64,000 bases of DNA from Sipunculus nudus (GCA_026874595.1 CM049307.1:78470643-78534642); one strand, 5' to 3'; shown: positions 22,954 through 35,006, numbered from the stretch's first letter. Made by a program: numbers and translations. Notes: generated by a model from the letters alone, not told the origin.

Positions 22954-24699
22954 TATTGGTAATCTCAATGATAGTGTCAAAAATTTCCTTAAATTTTTAA
23001 TAATTATTAAAATCAATGTATTAATTATCATGGTAAACATTGTCAATGATCAAACAAATGTTTTTAAATTTATTATATTTAGTATGTAAGTTTAGAGGTC
23101 TTTGATACTACATTTGACTTGTTTACTGAATGTATAAGATCCCATGCCCTACTGAATTTATTCCAGGACTACTATTTGCCATTTAACCTTAAAAATAAAG
23201 CATTCTGGTCAAAAAGATAATATTATTAAGTTTATTATTAATTTCATTACTTTATTTAAGTAAAATATATATATATTATTACTATTAAGTATTCATGTTT
23301 TTTAAATATAGAAACAATCCGTATACAGTTCGTTACGTATCTATATAAATAAATGAAAGTATTTTATAGAGGTTTTAATCAATTCGTGCCCATATGTACA
23401 TTTATACATTTTGCTTTTATCTGAAAGTATACTGATAACATGCATATCACTGAAACATAAGGTCAAATGAAATGATAATTATTATGAGGAATATTGGCTA
23501 TTCTCTTGAGCTTTTACTCCCTTAGTCAGTACTCCCTTATAAGGCGTTAAACTAATGACTTCAAATGCAGTCTAAGGGTCAGGAATTTTCATCAACAATT
23601 TATGATGTGCCTTCCGAAGGAAATTTCCTCGAAACAATATCTTAGTAGTGGTTCCAGCTGAATATATATTTTATTTATAAATATATGTTGAAAATATAGT
23701 GTTTCTCTAATTATTTAAAAAATAGCTCTCTATCATGAAAATTCTTTATGTGTTTTTCTTACTTAATTGAATTTCCTTAATTATGTGATATAGGGAAAGG
23801 ACTACCGTGATATACATTGATTTATTGTTTTATTTATCGTTACGAAAATAGTAGGTTTTAACTACAATCAGTACAATTATAGCAATATCTCAGAAGGCAT
23901 ATGATTATAAATTGCACTGAAAAAAATCAATTAGAGAACAAATGCAATCTTCAGACGCACTCATAGTAAACTATATTTTGTTAAATTTTAAAATTTAACA
24001 GTCTCTCTGGTTTAGAAAATGTGGATAATTGATTCTCTCATCATAAATGGATATTGTTTTTCTGAACATAGTCAGACTTATAATAAATCGCAGCCCACTT
24101 TGATAATCGACAAAAACATTTTCTCTGTAAGGTATATCCTACAAATATATACGTTTTATTCTCACTAAATGTTGATACTGAATACATGGCCCCTTCAACA
24201 ATATGCTATAGACTGTTATTTTAAAATTCTTAACAGAGAATGACAGTTCATGACCTATTTCTACAGTACGAAACATAAAGTAGGTTAAACGATTACTCAG
24301 ATAACCATGCCTAATGGTAAAACAGCAGATTTATGTACATGTAAACAGGGTAAAATTATTAAAAGCGTCCTCAAATTGGCACATTTGAAACGTAATGTGC
24401 AAACGCTTATTTAAAACGTGCCATTTTTAGCATGTAAATATGAGTTCCTCACCATCAGAATCTCAAGGATACAGGGACTGCACGCCCAGTTGGCACAAAA
24501 GATAAGGCAATCATGATTTGACCCGTTGCTCATTAAATATATGCAAATTAGCTAATAAATGATATTACCTTAATTGAAGATTAATCACCACTTGGCACCT
24601 GAGCAAGCAGGCAAACACTGAATTTAATTCTACCAACAAACAGTTTTCTTTTGCTTTAATTTTCAGATCATCGTCGCTTTTCTTATTGCATATATGCAT

Positions 24700-24885
24700 A
24701 TTTACATATGCAAATCGATTTAACGATGCGCTTGTGTAAATTTCTTATCAAATGATAAACAGATGATACATAAAAATTATAAGCCACAAAAATGATCAGT
24801 ATTTAATGTTAGAATTTTCCTGTAGAAAAAATTAATATTTTAACAATAATTTTAAGTATTTACCTAATTTGCATAGATAACATGC
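24700..24885. repeat. Octamer-ended inverted repeat, copy 1
   Basis: Begins TTTACATATGCAAAT and ends ACCTAATTTGCATAGATAAC. Matches copy 2 across most of its length (GTTAGAATTTTCCTGTA against GTTAGGATGTTCCTATA). Confidence 0.6.
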
Positions 24886-25184
24886 ATATAAATTCTTAAA
24901 AAGCAGATTTTATAGAAACTGATATTGTATTAGATACAATTTGAATATTATATTCCAAAAATACATAACTCTGACCAGGTAAAGCCAAAATATCTATGTG
25001 TTTCTTTATTATATATTATTTTTCATTAATTTATTAAATTATGCCAATCATTTCATTAAATATGTAAGATTAAAGGTGTCCTTAGCAGGAAAGGATTCTA
25101 CAGGAAAAACTACCTTAGGATCAATTAAGAAAAGTTTGGCAGTAACGTTTATGGAATTGTTGTAGAGTTTAATTATGTCTACTG

Positions 25185-25390
25185 TTGCATATATGCAGAT
25201 TTACATATGCAAATTAGTTAATTAAATGATGCGAATATGTAAATTATGTTATGAAATGATGGACATAATACATTTTATGACTAAATCACAAAAAGAATCT
25301 GTATTTACAATGTTAGGATGTTCCTATAAAAATGCATATTTGAACGATAAACTTAACTATTTACCTAATTTGCATAAATTACACACCAGG
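25185..25390. repeat. Octamer-ended inverted repeat, copy 2
   Basis: ATGCAAATTAG (25,206) and CTAATTTGCAT (about 25,366) are exact reverse complements and bound a roughly 170-bp unit like a small MITE. An orphan ATGCAAATTAG end lies at 24,541. Confidence 0.6.
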
Positions 25391-27456
25391 CCAACATAAA
25401 AACCTGTCACCATGAAAGTTCAATTCAAACCTGTCAGAACTGAATCGATCGGACACGTTCGCAAGGTTCACCAATTAATATTAGAGTATTTTACGTAATC
25501 CAGACACAGTTTGATGAATTTTTCAGCGATGGCTGCATGAATGCTCACCAAATTTTATGCAGCGGTTTATTTTGGGGAGGCTTTTAGCATTTAGTTGAAG
25601 CCCCCTTATTTTTGGCTTAATTAAAGCGAGTAAATTACCTCAACCGTTGGACGGGCATTATGTTTTTGCCATCTTTGGTTTTTGTGTTTGTCTATGAGCA
25701 AGATTACTCAAAATAAGTTATTAACGGGTATGAGGCATATAGATCTTCAAAGTGACAGTTTAATGTTCCTTGCACACGTCTGGATATTTTAGCCTGTTAA
25801 AAGTAAGGTGATAGACAACACTTTACATAATTACAATGACATTACTTATATATCCACTGACAGAACTAGTCTCACACAGCGCTGGCATACCTTATAGGAC
25901 TTTCCGTCTTTTCACACACAAACACACCTACCCCCCCCCAACACACACCCCTATATGTAAATAAAAAAAACATCCGCTACCTTGATTTATTTACGAAACC
26001 TTAACACAAAAACTATAATAAATAATGTCGCATTTACATTTAACATTTATATTACTTGTTAATATATGAGCAGCCGGTGGTGCAGTCTTTGAGTCATACC
26101 ACTAAGACTATAAAAAAAGTCGTACGTACGAGATAGTTTGTTGTTTGTACGAGATAAATATTTAAATAATTATGTTTTCTGTTATTGTCTGGATTGTAGC
26201 CATACAGCTTACGCATTTAAATGAATTAATTTCTTCAGGAATTATCAATCTTAGCTATTTCATCTTTAGGATAATATATATGGAGTTGCCTGCTGTTACA
26301 GGAGACCGTTTGAACATGGCAAAAAAAAAAACAAAAACAAAAACAAATAAACCCAGTGAGATGAACTGTCACAAGGTCCTGTCTGTCTCATTGCATGTAA
26401 ATATTTCCTACAGAGGCGAGCGTACAAGTGAATGTGCACTTATGTGTATTATGAGTGTATGTATTTATCAAGAAACTACTGTATGAAAAAGCGATAATTT
26501 TTATTTTGTAGGGTTTGTGTATCAGAGGATAAGGGGTAGACCTAATTTCGATAATTACCTTAAAGCCCTCAATTAATCAGCAATTTAGAGTTGCGGTTCT
26601 TGAATTACCTGCATTCAATCTTCAGTCAACAAACATAGCCCAAAAACGTAGCCAGAAATGGAGCGAATTTATTAATAGGAAAATATATAATGTATAAGTG
26701 GATACATGCGTAATATATATATATAATTTGATATAACAGCCAGTGAAAAGGCAGGTCTCACTTACGTTAGGTAATAATGTTTACTGTAGTATATTTACTG
26801 AATGTTCGTTTACACGATACTGTGTGTTACATGTGTTGTACCCATCACCTCAGCATATTAATTACTGGTTGACAAATAGATACGGTTCTCGGCCTCGTCA
26901 CGAGACAAGAAGCAACTTATCAAGTCACCAAACCCTCGGGATTAAGTGATTTATCGAGCTTGGCGTACATAGATTTCCCGGTTATGCATTTATAAAATCG
27001 GCTTAAAATTATGAAAACATGGATCTGGCCAACTTTCCATTATACACACTACCCCTAGTTCATTATCTCCTCTCTTTTTTCGATGTTTATCTCACTGAGC
27101 TTTAAAAGACAATTCAATACCATGACCACCCTAATTCGATGGTCAAGTAAGGTATTTGTTCTTCCTAGAATCTAACGGTACATATCATTTAAAATATCAC
27201 AGTCACCGAGAATCATACAAAAGTAACTGGTACGTAGAGGCTTGTCAAACTGATCTTTACAAAAACTTTACAAATACGTTTTTCCTTGTCAATGAACAAC
27301 AGAGTTACTTACAATTAACCTACTTACAATTAAAACTATCCGTAAGAAAATAAATTCTGAAGTAGCATGATAAGCAAAAAACACTGTATTATAAACATCT
27401 ATTATAAAATAGATAATGTGTGTGAACACCTGTTCATTGTCTTTCTCCAAGTGGAT

Positions 27457-29316
27457 TCATTGTAGTAACTGTAATAAGAGTTCTCTGAGACGAACATAAA
27501 GCGTGCATGCTTCCTCAGCATTGGTGGGCATTCCTACTCCCAGTTCATCCATAATGCATTCCCCGGCTTCATACACATCACTGTCACATGGTAACTCTTC
27601 TTTTGAGTTGAACATGTGTGTACATTGGTCAAAGGCAGTTGTTGGTACAGCTAGAATGCGGTCAGTCACACCAAAGATTTAGGGTTGATTGTACATCACA
27701 AAGGGGCGCGCGTGCGTCATAGCGTCGTTCCTAGTTCGTCGGATAATATGTAAATTCCACAACAGGACAACCTCATCTAGCTCTTTCTGTCAAAAAAATA
27801 AATTAACAGCAAAATGAATTAACAGCCAAAAAAATTAACAGCTATATGAATTATAAAAACAAATTAAAATATGCAATGAAACGAAAGGTGAGTAAACAAA
27901 TGAAGTTAATAAATAGATAAATTATTGATGAAACGATCACTTTGTTCCTTCTGAGGAAAATATATAGATTGCATAAAAAAATTGTAATACAAATAGACAC
28001 ACACACAAATGCATTACGTACACACATTCATACACTTATACATACATGTATAAATACAAGGTATATTGATGAACAAATTTCTTTGAATTAAGTATGAATG
28101 AGTGAATAAGTTAAGATACAGAGAGACAGAGAGGAATAAAGAAAGAAGCAAAGAAAGAGAGCATTAAAGACAAAAAGAAGGAAGAATACACAAAATTATT
28201 AAAAATTCATCAATATATGAATAAATGAATACATATTGACGAAATAATTGTTTATGATGACATGAAAGATTGAATGAATCAATCAATTAACTAATGGTAG
28301 CAAACCAAAATGAGTGAAAGATTGAACGATCAAATGAATGAATGAAAAAATACAGGAGTAAAGACTGACGGAAAAAAATTTCGAACCTGAAAATTTTATT
28401 ACCTGAATCAGGTGACTGAAGCAGAAACGTATCAGCTCCTTATCCAGGGAAGAGCCATCAAAATATCCAGCTTCTTTGAGACCATGGAGCAGCTCGATCC
28501 AGAATTCCGAGTTTTGTTTACGTAATATCCCCCACCAGCTTTCTATCCGGGTGTTCGTAGTACTTAATCCGTACAAAAAACAATGATCGCCTCGATCGTC
28601 ATGTTGGGAACGAATCAACATTTGAAGGTCTCTAACTGAAGAATTTTCGGTGCCCCTATCAGCTCTTATCGTTCTTGGACATCCACCCCTACTTAACACC
28701 GCATTGACATAGTAACCGGCAATCGTTTTAGGATTGCTGTTACATTGTGAAGCCTCCATCCAGATAATATATCTTGAAAAACCGTCGATGCATCCATTTA
28801 TTCCTATACCATAAGGAGTGAGTTTATCATAAGAATCAATGTGCCAGTTTTCATTGGGACCACACGCATAGTATCGTCTTCGCACTAGTCTTCTTCTGGT
28901 CCTCAGTTCAACACCTTCAGGGTCCAGTATGCTCAGTAGTATTCGGACATTTTCTCTGCAGATCTTGTAGCCTGATAATTTGCATTTAAGATGCATCATC
29001 CGGTAGCCATGCTGCCGACCCGAGAAACGTAACTGCCGCTCGATGAAACTCGCCACACGTAAAGTCTCCAGGTCGTTCCTTTATGTTCGGATGAAGCTTT
29101 CTCCTTCAGAAGACGCCGCAAATGCCTTTCTGATAATACATAGCCATGATTACGAGCTAGACATGTAACTGTCTCTCTTTGTGTAAATCCGAGAAAATGA
29201 TAGAAATGAATTAAATCACCCCTTTCACGGTTCATCATATAGTGATTATCTTGAACTTTTCCCGTGTTTATCCTACACAAAGCATCAAATGGTATTAAAC
29301 CTCTACGAGACCACAA
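27457..29316 (-). pseudogene. DDE integrase-core gene, decayed (rve-like, metazoan family)
   Basis: Read on the minus strand: a helix-turn-helix-like N-terminus (LIHFYHFLGFTQRETVTCL), a linker (ILDPEGVELRTRRRL), then an integrase core with WHIDSYDKL (first Asp), RADRGTEN (second Asp) and NTRIESWWG (Glu), giving D-D-E. A phase-0 intron (28,402 to 27,787; HLIQ|GTAATA ... TTGACAG|AAA) joins the C-terminal exon ELDEVVLLWN. The family is widespread in cnidarians, molluscs and fish and is transposon-derived; its role is unknown. Lesions: a 1-nt frameshift near 29,070 in an A run between LLKEKASSEHK and RNDLETLRVASF, and TAA at 27,679-27,681. No ATG begins the long N-terminal frame; the first good one is MMNRERG. 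Confidence 0.8.
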
Positions 29317-29390
29317 TTAAGTATATATCCTTTCGCAACAGATTATATCATGTGAGACATGATCATTCTGCTTTGATTTCCCGAGAATAC

Positions 29391-29665
29391 ATATTTTTTT
29401 TTGTTGCTTTCTAAAAATTTTTTTTGCTTTCTAAAAAATTTTTTATTGCTTCCTAAAATTTTTTTTTGTTTGCTTCCTAAATTTTTTTTTTTTGCTTCCT
29501 AAAATTTTTTTTTTTTTTTGCTTCCTATATTTTTTTTTTGGCTTCCAAAATTTTTTTTTTGCTTCGTAAAATTTTTTTTTTTGCTTCGTAAAAAATTTTT
29601 TTCTTGCTTCCAAAATTTTTTTTTTGCTTCGTAAATTTTTTTTTTTGCTTCCTAATTTTTTTTTG
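29391..29665. repeat. T-rich minisatellite, about 20-bp unit
   Basis: About a dozen copies of T(8-12)GCTTCCTAAA or T(n)GCTTCGTAAA. A Lys-rich frame on the minus strand (29,443-29,772) is just this repeat. Confidence 0.85.
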
Positions 29666-29679
29666 GCGAAAGTTATGTC

Positions 29680-29880
29680 GTACGGAGCCCCGTTAGGGAC
29701 ATGAGTAAAAAAATATTTATCTCGTGCGCAAGACTTATTATTTTGTGCGCACATCTTATTATTTGTGCGCATGACTTATTATTTCTTGCGCACAACTTAT
29801 TATTTTGTGCGCACGACTTATTATTTCGTGCGCACGACTTATTATTTTGTGCGCACAGCTTATTACACACGAGTTTATAA
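29680..29880 (-). repeat. GTGCGCAC array A (21-bp unit, about 8 copies)
   Basis: Unit ACTTATTATTTTGTGCGCACG with a self-complementary GTGCGCAC core. The array is preceded by CGGAGCCCCGTTAGGGACAT and GAGTAAAAAAATATTT, the same flank as array B but in reverse order, so A and B are inverted copies of one element. It lies just upstream of the minus-strand integrase gene. Confidence 0.85.
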
Positions 29881-30559
29881 GTGTTGGAAACGAGGTATTA
29901 TGTGAATTTGGTCCGTCAATGCACAGGCGCATATGGCTCCATCTCACCTTTAAGTTGTAAACATAGGTCTGGAACAATACTATTTACATCCAGTGGGGGA
30001 ATTCCTGTCACTATTTAATATATATATATATATATGAGACAAAGTCAAAATACACAGCAAAATTATCTTGATGTACATCGCAGGTCTGTTTAAATATATA
30101 TTGCTAAGATAATAATTATTGTCCAGGAGTTCTATAGTGGATAGCTGACACGTCAGCATGTTTCTTGTTTCATGGCCAGCCACACTTGCAGTAGCTGGCC
30201 ATTCAGTTACCAGCATTAAGATCGAGGGCCACGACCGACCGTCTCTTATGAGCATAACGGTATGCTGTAAAAGAATTGGTCATACAGACAGACAGACATC
30301 TTTTCATATGACCATGCATGTGAGGTCATGGAGAAATAAATACAACAATGGAGGTAGCTTAGGAGAAAAGTGTATATAATTTTAATCAGATCATGAGATG
30401 TGGTTATGATATTGATACCAAACATTGTAGAATGTTACATTTTGTATCGATGGTGTAAATCAAGGTCTCATAAAAATTCAGGGCCAGATGTTTAACATTT
30501 TCATTCTTTATCACACAGGCTAAATGTAACTTTGTTTTACTTGTGAAACTAGGTCATGG
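29881..30559. other. Intergenic
   Basis: Short (TA)n at 30,017-30,035 and a CAGACAGACAGAC patch near 30,286. No gene. Confidence 0.5.
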
Positions 30560-32990
30560 GACTATAAATTGTATCCCCAGACAAAGTCGGGATACTATGG
30601 TTTAAGCACGGTCGCGCCGCCGCCGAGGGGGATTTTGTTTGGACGCGATAACTCAAAAAATGAGAAAATCACACAAATTATCTAATATCTCAAGAAATCA
30701 TGCATGGATTGATCCAAAAATCAACTTAACCGAAGATCTTGGATAGTGTTGTCACATACTGGAAGCTGGTGGCGCCACCTGTTATCCTTTTCTTGTTTTC
30801 GTGGCGTTTAATACACCCATCATTGCCACTCAACAGAATTCTTTTATATTATGCATATACATAGACATGGGTTATGGGATGATGTATATTTAAATTAGGG
30901 TCATGACCTTTCCTTTGAGAGTAGCCTTGACCTTGAATATTGCCATATATGGTGAAAATCACATAAAATCATGAATATCTCAATAAGGTATGCATGGATT
31001 GGTCCTATATCAACTTGACCGAAGATCTTGGATAGTGTGTCATGTACCGGAAACTTGTGGCGCCACCTGTTTTCCTTTTCTTGTTTTCGTGCCGTTTAAT
31101 ACCCCTATCATTGCCACTTAACAGTACTGTGAGCATTATAAGTCAAAAACTAATGGACAGAATTCTTTCATATTATGCATATACACAGTGTTACAGGTGC
31201 CCTTTTTATTGTGTGACACGGGCGTAACTCGTGTTGTACCACTCTTGCCTGGCCGCGTGTTGCACTCTCGGTTTATTCCGTACTGGTTGAACTCTCGTCA
31301 TGCTAGAGTTCTTTCTCGCCTGGTCGAGCAGGGCGAGCTCACGTGTGGACCCCGGTATGTCGAAACACAGCGATGTTTTTTTTAGAATATTCCTGTAGCG
31401 TGTGTTTACTGTGTATTATGTTAGATCCTTTAGACTGTTCGAGAAGTGAAAATTCTCGGCTTGGGGCGAGAAGTTACAAATAGGGGGCTGTGTTGTAAAG
31501 CAGAGAGAGGTGAGAGAATATTCCAGCGGACACAGAAGTGCGTATGTCAGTTTGTGGGACCTGTCCGATTATTCACAGTAATTTCAGGGATTCTACTGTT
31601 ACTAACTCTATACAATTTATTGCTGCCTGCCTCAAGTTTACTTTCTGGATTGTTTCAAGAGCTTTACAATGGACAGTTATTCTCCGGGAGAGTTTGTGTG
31701 GACTTTTCATCCGGCTTATACATTTTAAAGGACTTATCACTGTGGCAGTGGTGGTATCCAGGTGTACTTTATTTTACTGTGTGATTGTATTGATTTGTTG
31801 TTATACTGCTGTTATACTGTATGATTGTATTGATTTAGTGTATTGTAATGGTAGGGTTGTTTTAAGAATAAATTATAGTTATTTGTTAACAAAAAACCAC
31901 TGACTTCTTTATTCATTCCCCGAGACATTTCATGCTGCCTATAGTGTTACAGAATCTTTTTTAATGTCCTTGACAAACTTAATGTTCATAAAGCATACGT
32001 GATCTGTTGATTATAGGTTCCGTAACAACAGACATGGGTTATGGAAATGATGTATGTTTTAATTTGGGTCAAGGCCTTTCCTATGAGAGCGGCCTTGACC
32101 TTGAATAATGAATCATAAATATCTCAATAAGGGATGCATGGATTGGTCCAAAAAAACAAATTGACCGAAGATCTTGGATAGCTTTGTCTTCTGCGGAAGA
32201 CAGGTGGCGCCACCTTTTTTTTTTTGTTGTTTTCGGGCCTTTTAATTCTCATCATTGCCACTTGACAGTACTGTGAGCATTATAAGTCTAAAACTAATGG
32301 ACAGATTGGGCTGAAATTGTGCATGTCTATTGATCTTGGATACCTCCATCTTATATTCAAAGTACACGTGCTTAGGGTGAAAATTGCTCATATCCCCGGA
32401 GTGGTTTCTGAGGAGTGATTTGTCCTATTGGCCTGAAAATGTGCATATTCATAGATCTTGGACTCCTCCATCTTTTTCTCAAGACAAGTTGTGCCATCTG
32501 CAATCGTTTTTTTCGTGGCGTCCATCTGTACATGTGCTTTGGGTGAAATTTCCTTATATCTCCGGATTGGTTCAAGGTATTGGTCTGAAATTTGGCATGT
32601 CCAACCATCTTGGAAAGTTTTTTTCGTAAACCAGACAGGTGGCGCCACCTACCTTCCCGTTTCCGTAAAATAAATTAATGCTCTTTTCTGAGGAGTGATT
32701 TGACCTATTGGCCTGAAATTATGCATATCCATAGATCTTGGACTTTTTCATCTTGTACTCAAGAATGGTGACGCCATCTGCAATCAATTTGGTGTGGCGT
32801 TCATCTGTACATGTGCTTTTGGTCAAAATTGCTCATATCCCCGGATTGGTTCAAGGTATAGGTCTGAAATTTGGCATGTTCATCCATCTTGAAAAGTTTT
32901 CTCATACACCAGACAGGTGGCGCCACCTTCCTTAAGGAACACTGGACGGAAGGACAGCGAGCCAAAACCGAACACTGGATCTCATCTTAA
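30560..32990. repeat. Tandem dispersed repeat array with AGGTGGCGCCACCT core, split by a solo LTR
   Basis: Starts near CCCCAGACAAAGTCGGGATAC. Units of about 290-310 bp share 'gaccgaagatcttggatag', the palindrome (30,768; 31,056; 32,202; 32,637; 32,915) and 'catcattgccact'. The later units (32,400-32,930) form a second subtype with 'ggtctgaaatttggcatgt'. The array ends in a GGACGGAAGGACAG tail. Open frames inside it are not coding. Confidence 0.8.
31189..32027 (+). mobile_element. Solo LTR, gypsy family A (839 bp, TSD ACAG)
   Basis: Begins TGTTACAGG and ends CCGTAACA (TGTTAC/GTAACA inverted ends), flanked by ACAG at 31,185-31,188 and 32,028-32,031. The empty site is readable: the neighbouring repeat unit at 30,855-30,880 runs through the same sequence (GCATATACATAGACATGGGT) without interruption. 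No internal gag or pol remains, so recombination between two LTRs removed the body. Frames such as 31,446-31,784 lie in the LTR and are not genes. Confidence 0.95.
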
Positions 32991-32999
32991 ATGAAAGTT

Positions 33000-33721
33000 A
33001 GCTAGCAAGATAATCCCAGATGACTTTTCGTTAAAAAACATTAATTACCACCTGTAGTATGTTTCTGGACCACGATTTCATATATGACTATATCGACATA
33101 CAGCTACTAGGTATTCCCTAATAAATTACACAAATCAACATTAATATGCACGTCAGGATCTATTTCTTAATGTGTCATGGTCTTAGGTTTCAAGGACAAC
33201 TTACTAAATTTGAATGTAAAATGTAAGATTCTAACTCAATGGGCAACAAAGCATTGCCTCAGCAATACTGAATCAACTGATATGAGGAGAATCCTTATAA
33301 TAATATTAATAATCTTTCTTCTAGTCAAATATATACATTGTCATTTTGGTAGTTGTATTAATTTTTTCATACTATTATATCAGCCAAAACACATATATCT
33401 CAGATAACCATTTGGTGGGGGATTTTCTCCTCCAGTTTAACTGCCCATTGTAGAATAACTTCAGCAGAGAAACACTGTTCTGGTAAACAATTTTAAAAAC
33501 AAGTGGATCATGGGTCAGGATACTGAAGTTCATGATGTTAGTTGAGCCAATGAAATCAAAATGAAATACAGTATTTGTTGACTCGGATTGCGAAATAAAC
33601 AATTATGTGGGAATTACGCAACATATAAATAAACAAGGCATTAAAAACAACATTATAAATGATAATTTGTAAAGAACATACAAAATAGTCTTAATAAAAA
33701 AGCCTAAAATAACTCGGTGGG
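33000..33721. other. Intergenic AT-rich DNA
   Basis: No recognisable gene or repeat. Confidence 0.5.
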
Positions 33722-34008
33722 TCACTCTTTGTCCGGATACAAATCAATATGTATGTGCATATGCCAATTGGCCAAAAGATAGTCCAGTCTTTTAAAGAAA
33801 TACTGACGCCGTCGTGATACTCTTAAGGTGTAAGGTCGGTTTTCTACACCCTGAGGATCCAATATCCCCAAGTTCCCCAACTGTCTCCTTTTTTGACAGG
33901 CTTTTTTATATATCCAATGGTAAACATGCATAATTGCTCTATGCCTCTCAGCGAGAACTACAATTTCCTTAAATTTGAAACCTAAATTTAAAGTAAAATT
34001 ACACACAC

Positions 34009-34071
<63 letters not shown>

Positions 34072-34075
34072 CCAT
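33722..34075 (-). pseudogene. Second relic of the DDE integrase family
   Basis: The minus-strand frame reads LGFKFKEIVVLAERHRAIM (the N-terminal HTH-like part), then GILDPQGVENRPYTLRV and NWHMHIHIDLY. This parallels ILDPEGVELRTRRRLV and NWHIDSYD of the copy at 27,457-29,316. The catalytic core after the first Asp is absent. Its 5' end merges with a TA microsatellite. Confidence 0.65.
34011..34069. repeat. (AT)n microsatellite
   Basis: About 29 uninterrupted AT units. Confidence 0.95.
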
Positions 34076-34237
34076 TTTAATGCTAAATACACAGCCACAT
34101 AACCACTTTATCTACAAATGAAGGCAAATACCCACATTTCATATGATACTTGGAAACTTAAGTCGACTGCTACAGAGTAATATCCATACGTCTGTGTCTT
34201 GACGTATACAATTGACACAATATCCGCACATGACTAA

Positions 34238-34560
34238 TACACTTGTGCGCACGAAATAATAAGTTGCGCGCACGAAATAATAAGTCGTGCGCACAAAAAA
34301 TAATATCTCGTGCGCGCGAAATAATAAGTCGTGCGCACAAAATAATATCTCGTGCGCGCGAAATAATAAGTCGTGCGCACGAAATAATAAGTCGTGCGCA
34401 CAAAATAATAAGTCGTGCGCACGAAATAATAAGTCGAGCGCACAAAATAATAAGTCGAGCGCACGAAATAATAAGTCGTGCGCACGAAATAATAAGTCGT
34501 GCGCACAAAATAATAAGTCGTGCGCACAAAATAAATATTTTTTTACTCATGTCCCCAACG
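34238..34560 (+). repeat. GTGCGCAC array B (21-bp unit, about 14 copies)
   Basis: Unit GTGCGCACGAAATAATAAGTC, with core variants GCGCGCAC, GTGCGCGC and GAGCGCAC. Because 21 is a multiple of three, every frame stays open (Ala-Arg-Asn-Asn-Lys-Ser-type repeats), which explains the long but meaningless frames on both strands. The right flank TTTTTTTACTCATGTCCC(C/T)AACGGGGCTCCG is shared with array A in inverse order. Confidence 0.9.
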
Positions 34561-34577
34561 GGGCTCCGTAATGTCGG

Positions 34578-34611
34578 GATCTCGAGATGTTATCTCGAGA
34601 TCTCGAGATAA
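34578..34611. repeat. ATCTCGAGAT palindrome cluster
   Basis: ATCTCGAGAT occurs three times, twice overlapping (ATCTCGAGATCTCGAGAT), directly after array B. Each is a perfect 10-bp palindrome. Confidence 0.8.
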
Positions 34612-35006
34612 ATACTTTTTTTCTGTGTCCTAAATCAGCCACCGAAGATAAGCTTGTGCACGCATAAAATATTTTTTTAACACTTCTTTACACATCTATT
34701 AAATGTCATATATATGTACTCTAAGTTTCAGTATGTTTAATGTATCATTCATGTACATGTGGCCTAACTCGCATATTCCGTAATATATGTGTTCTTTATT
34801 TTCATCTGACACGTTAGTTTTTACTTTCATTTTACATCAATGGTGGAAATATGTCATTTTGTTATTAATACCCCTTTCTATATATTGTGTATATATACAG
34901 TAGATTATTTCTTTGAATTTCATATTTCATTTAGTTCAATTTTCCTTCACTTCTTTTTTCTGTACCAGGAATTGCAAAGATTATTAATTAAATATTCATT
35001 ATTCAG

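Larger units (their letters stand above)
22954..27456. other. AT-rich gene-poor region
   Basis: No open frame here has recognisable coding content. Contains the octamer-ended repeats listed separately, a C9 run at 25,932 and short TA runs (23,267; 26,714). Confidence 0.6.

Noticed and set aside
29443-29772. Lys-rich 109-aa minus-strand frame
   Set aside because: Produced by the T-rich minisatellite; no ordered sequence outside the repeat.
31446-31903. Overlapping 112- and 121-aa frames as genes
   Set aside because: They lie wholly inside the solo LTR; the same sequence at 41,505-42,350 and 9,557-10,293 does not preserve them.
34234-34611. Long open frames on both strands (97-126 aa) rich in Ala-Arg-Asn-Asn-Lys
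   Set aside because: They are translations of the 21-bp array; a unit length divisible by three keeps every frame open.
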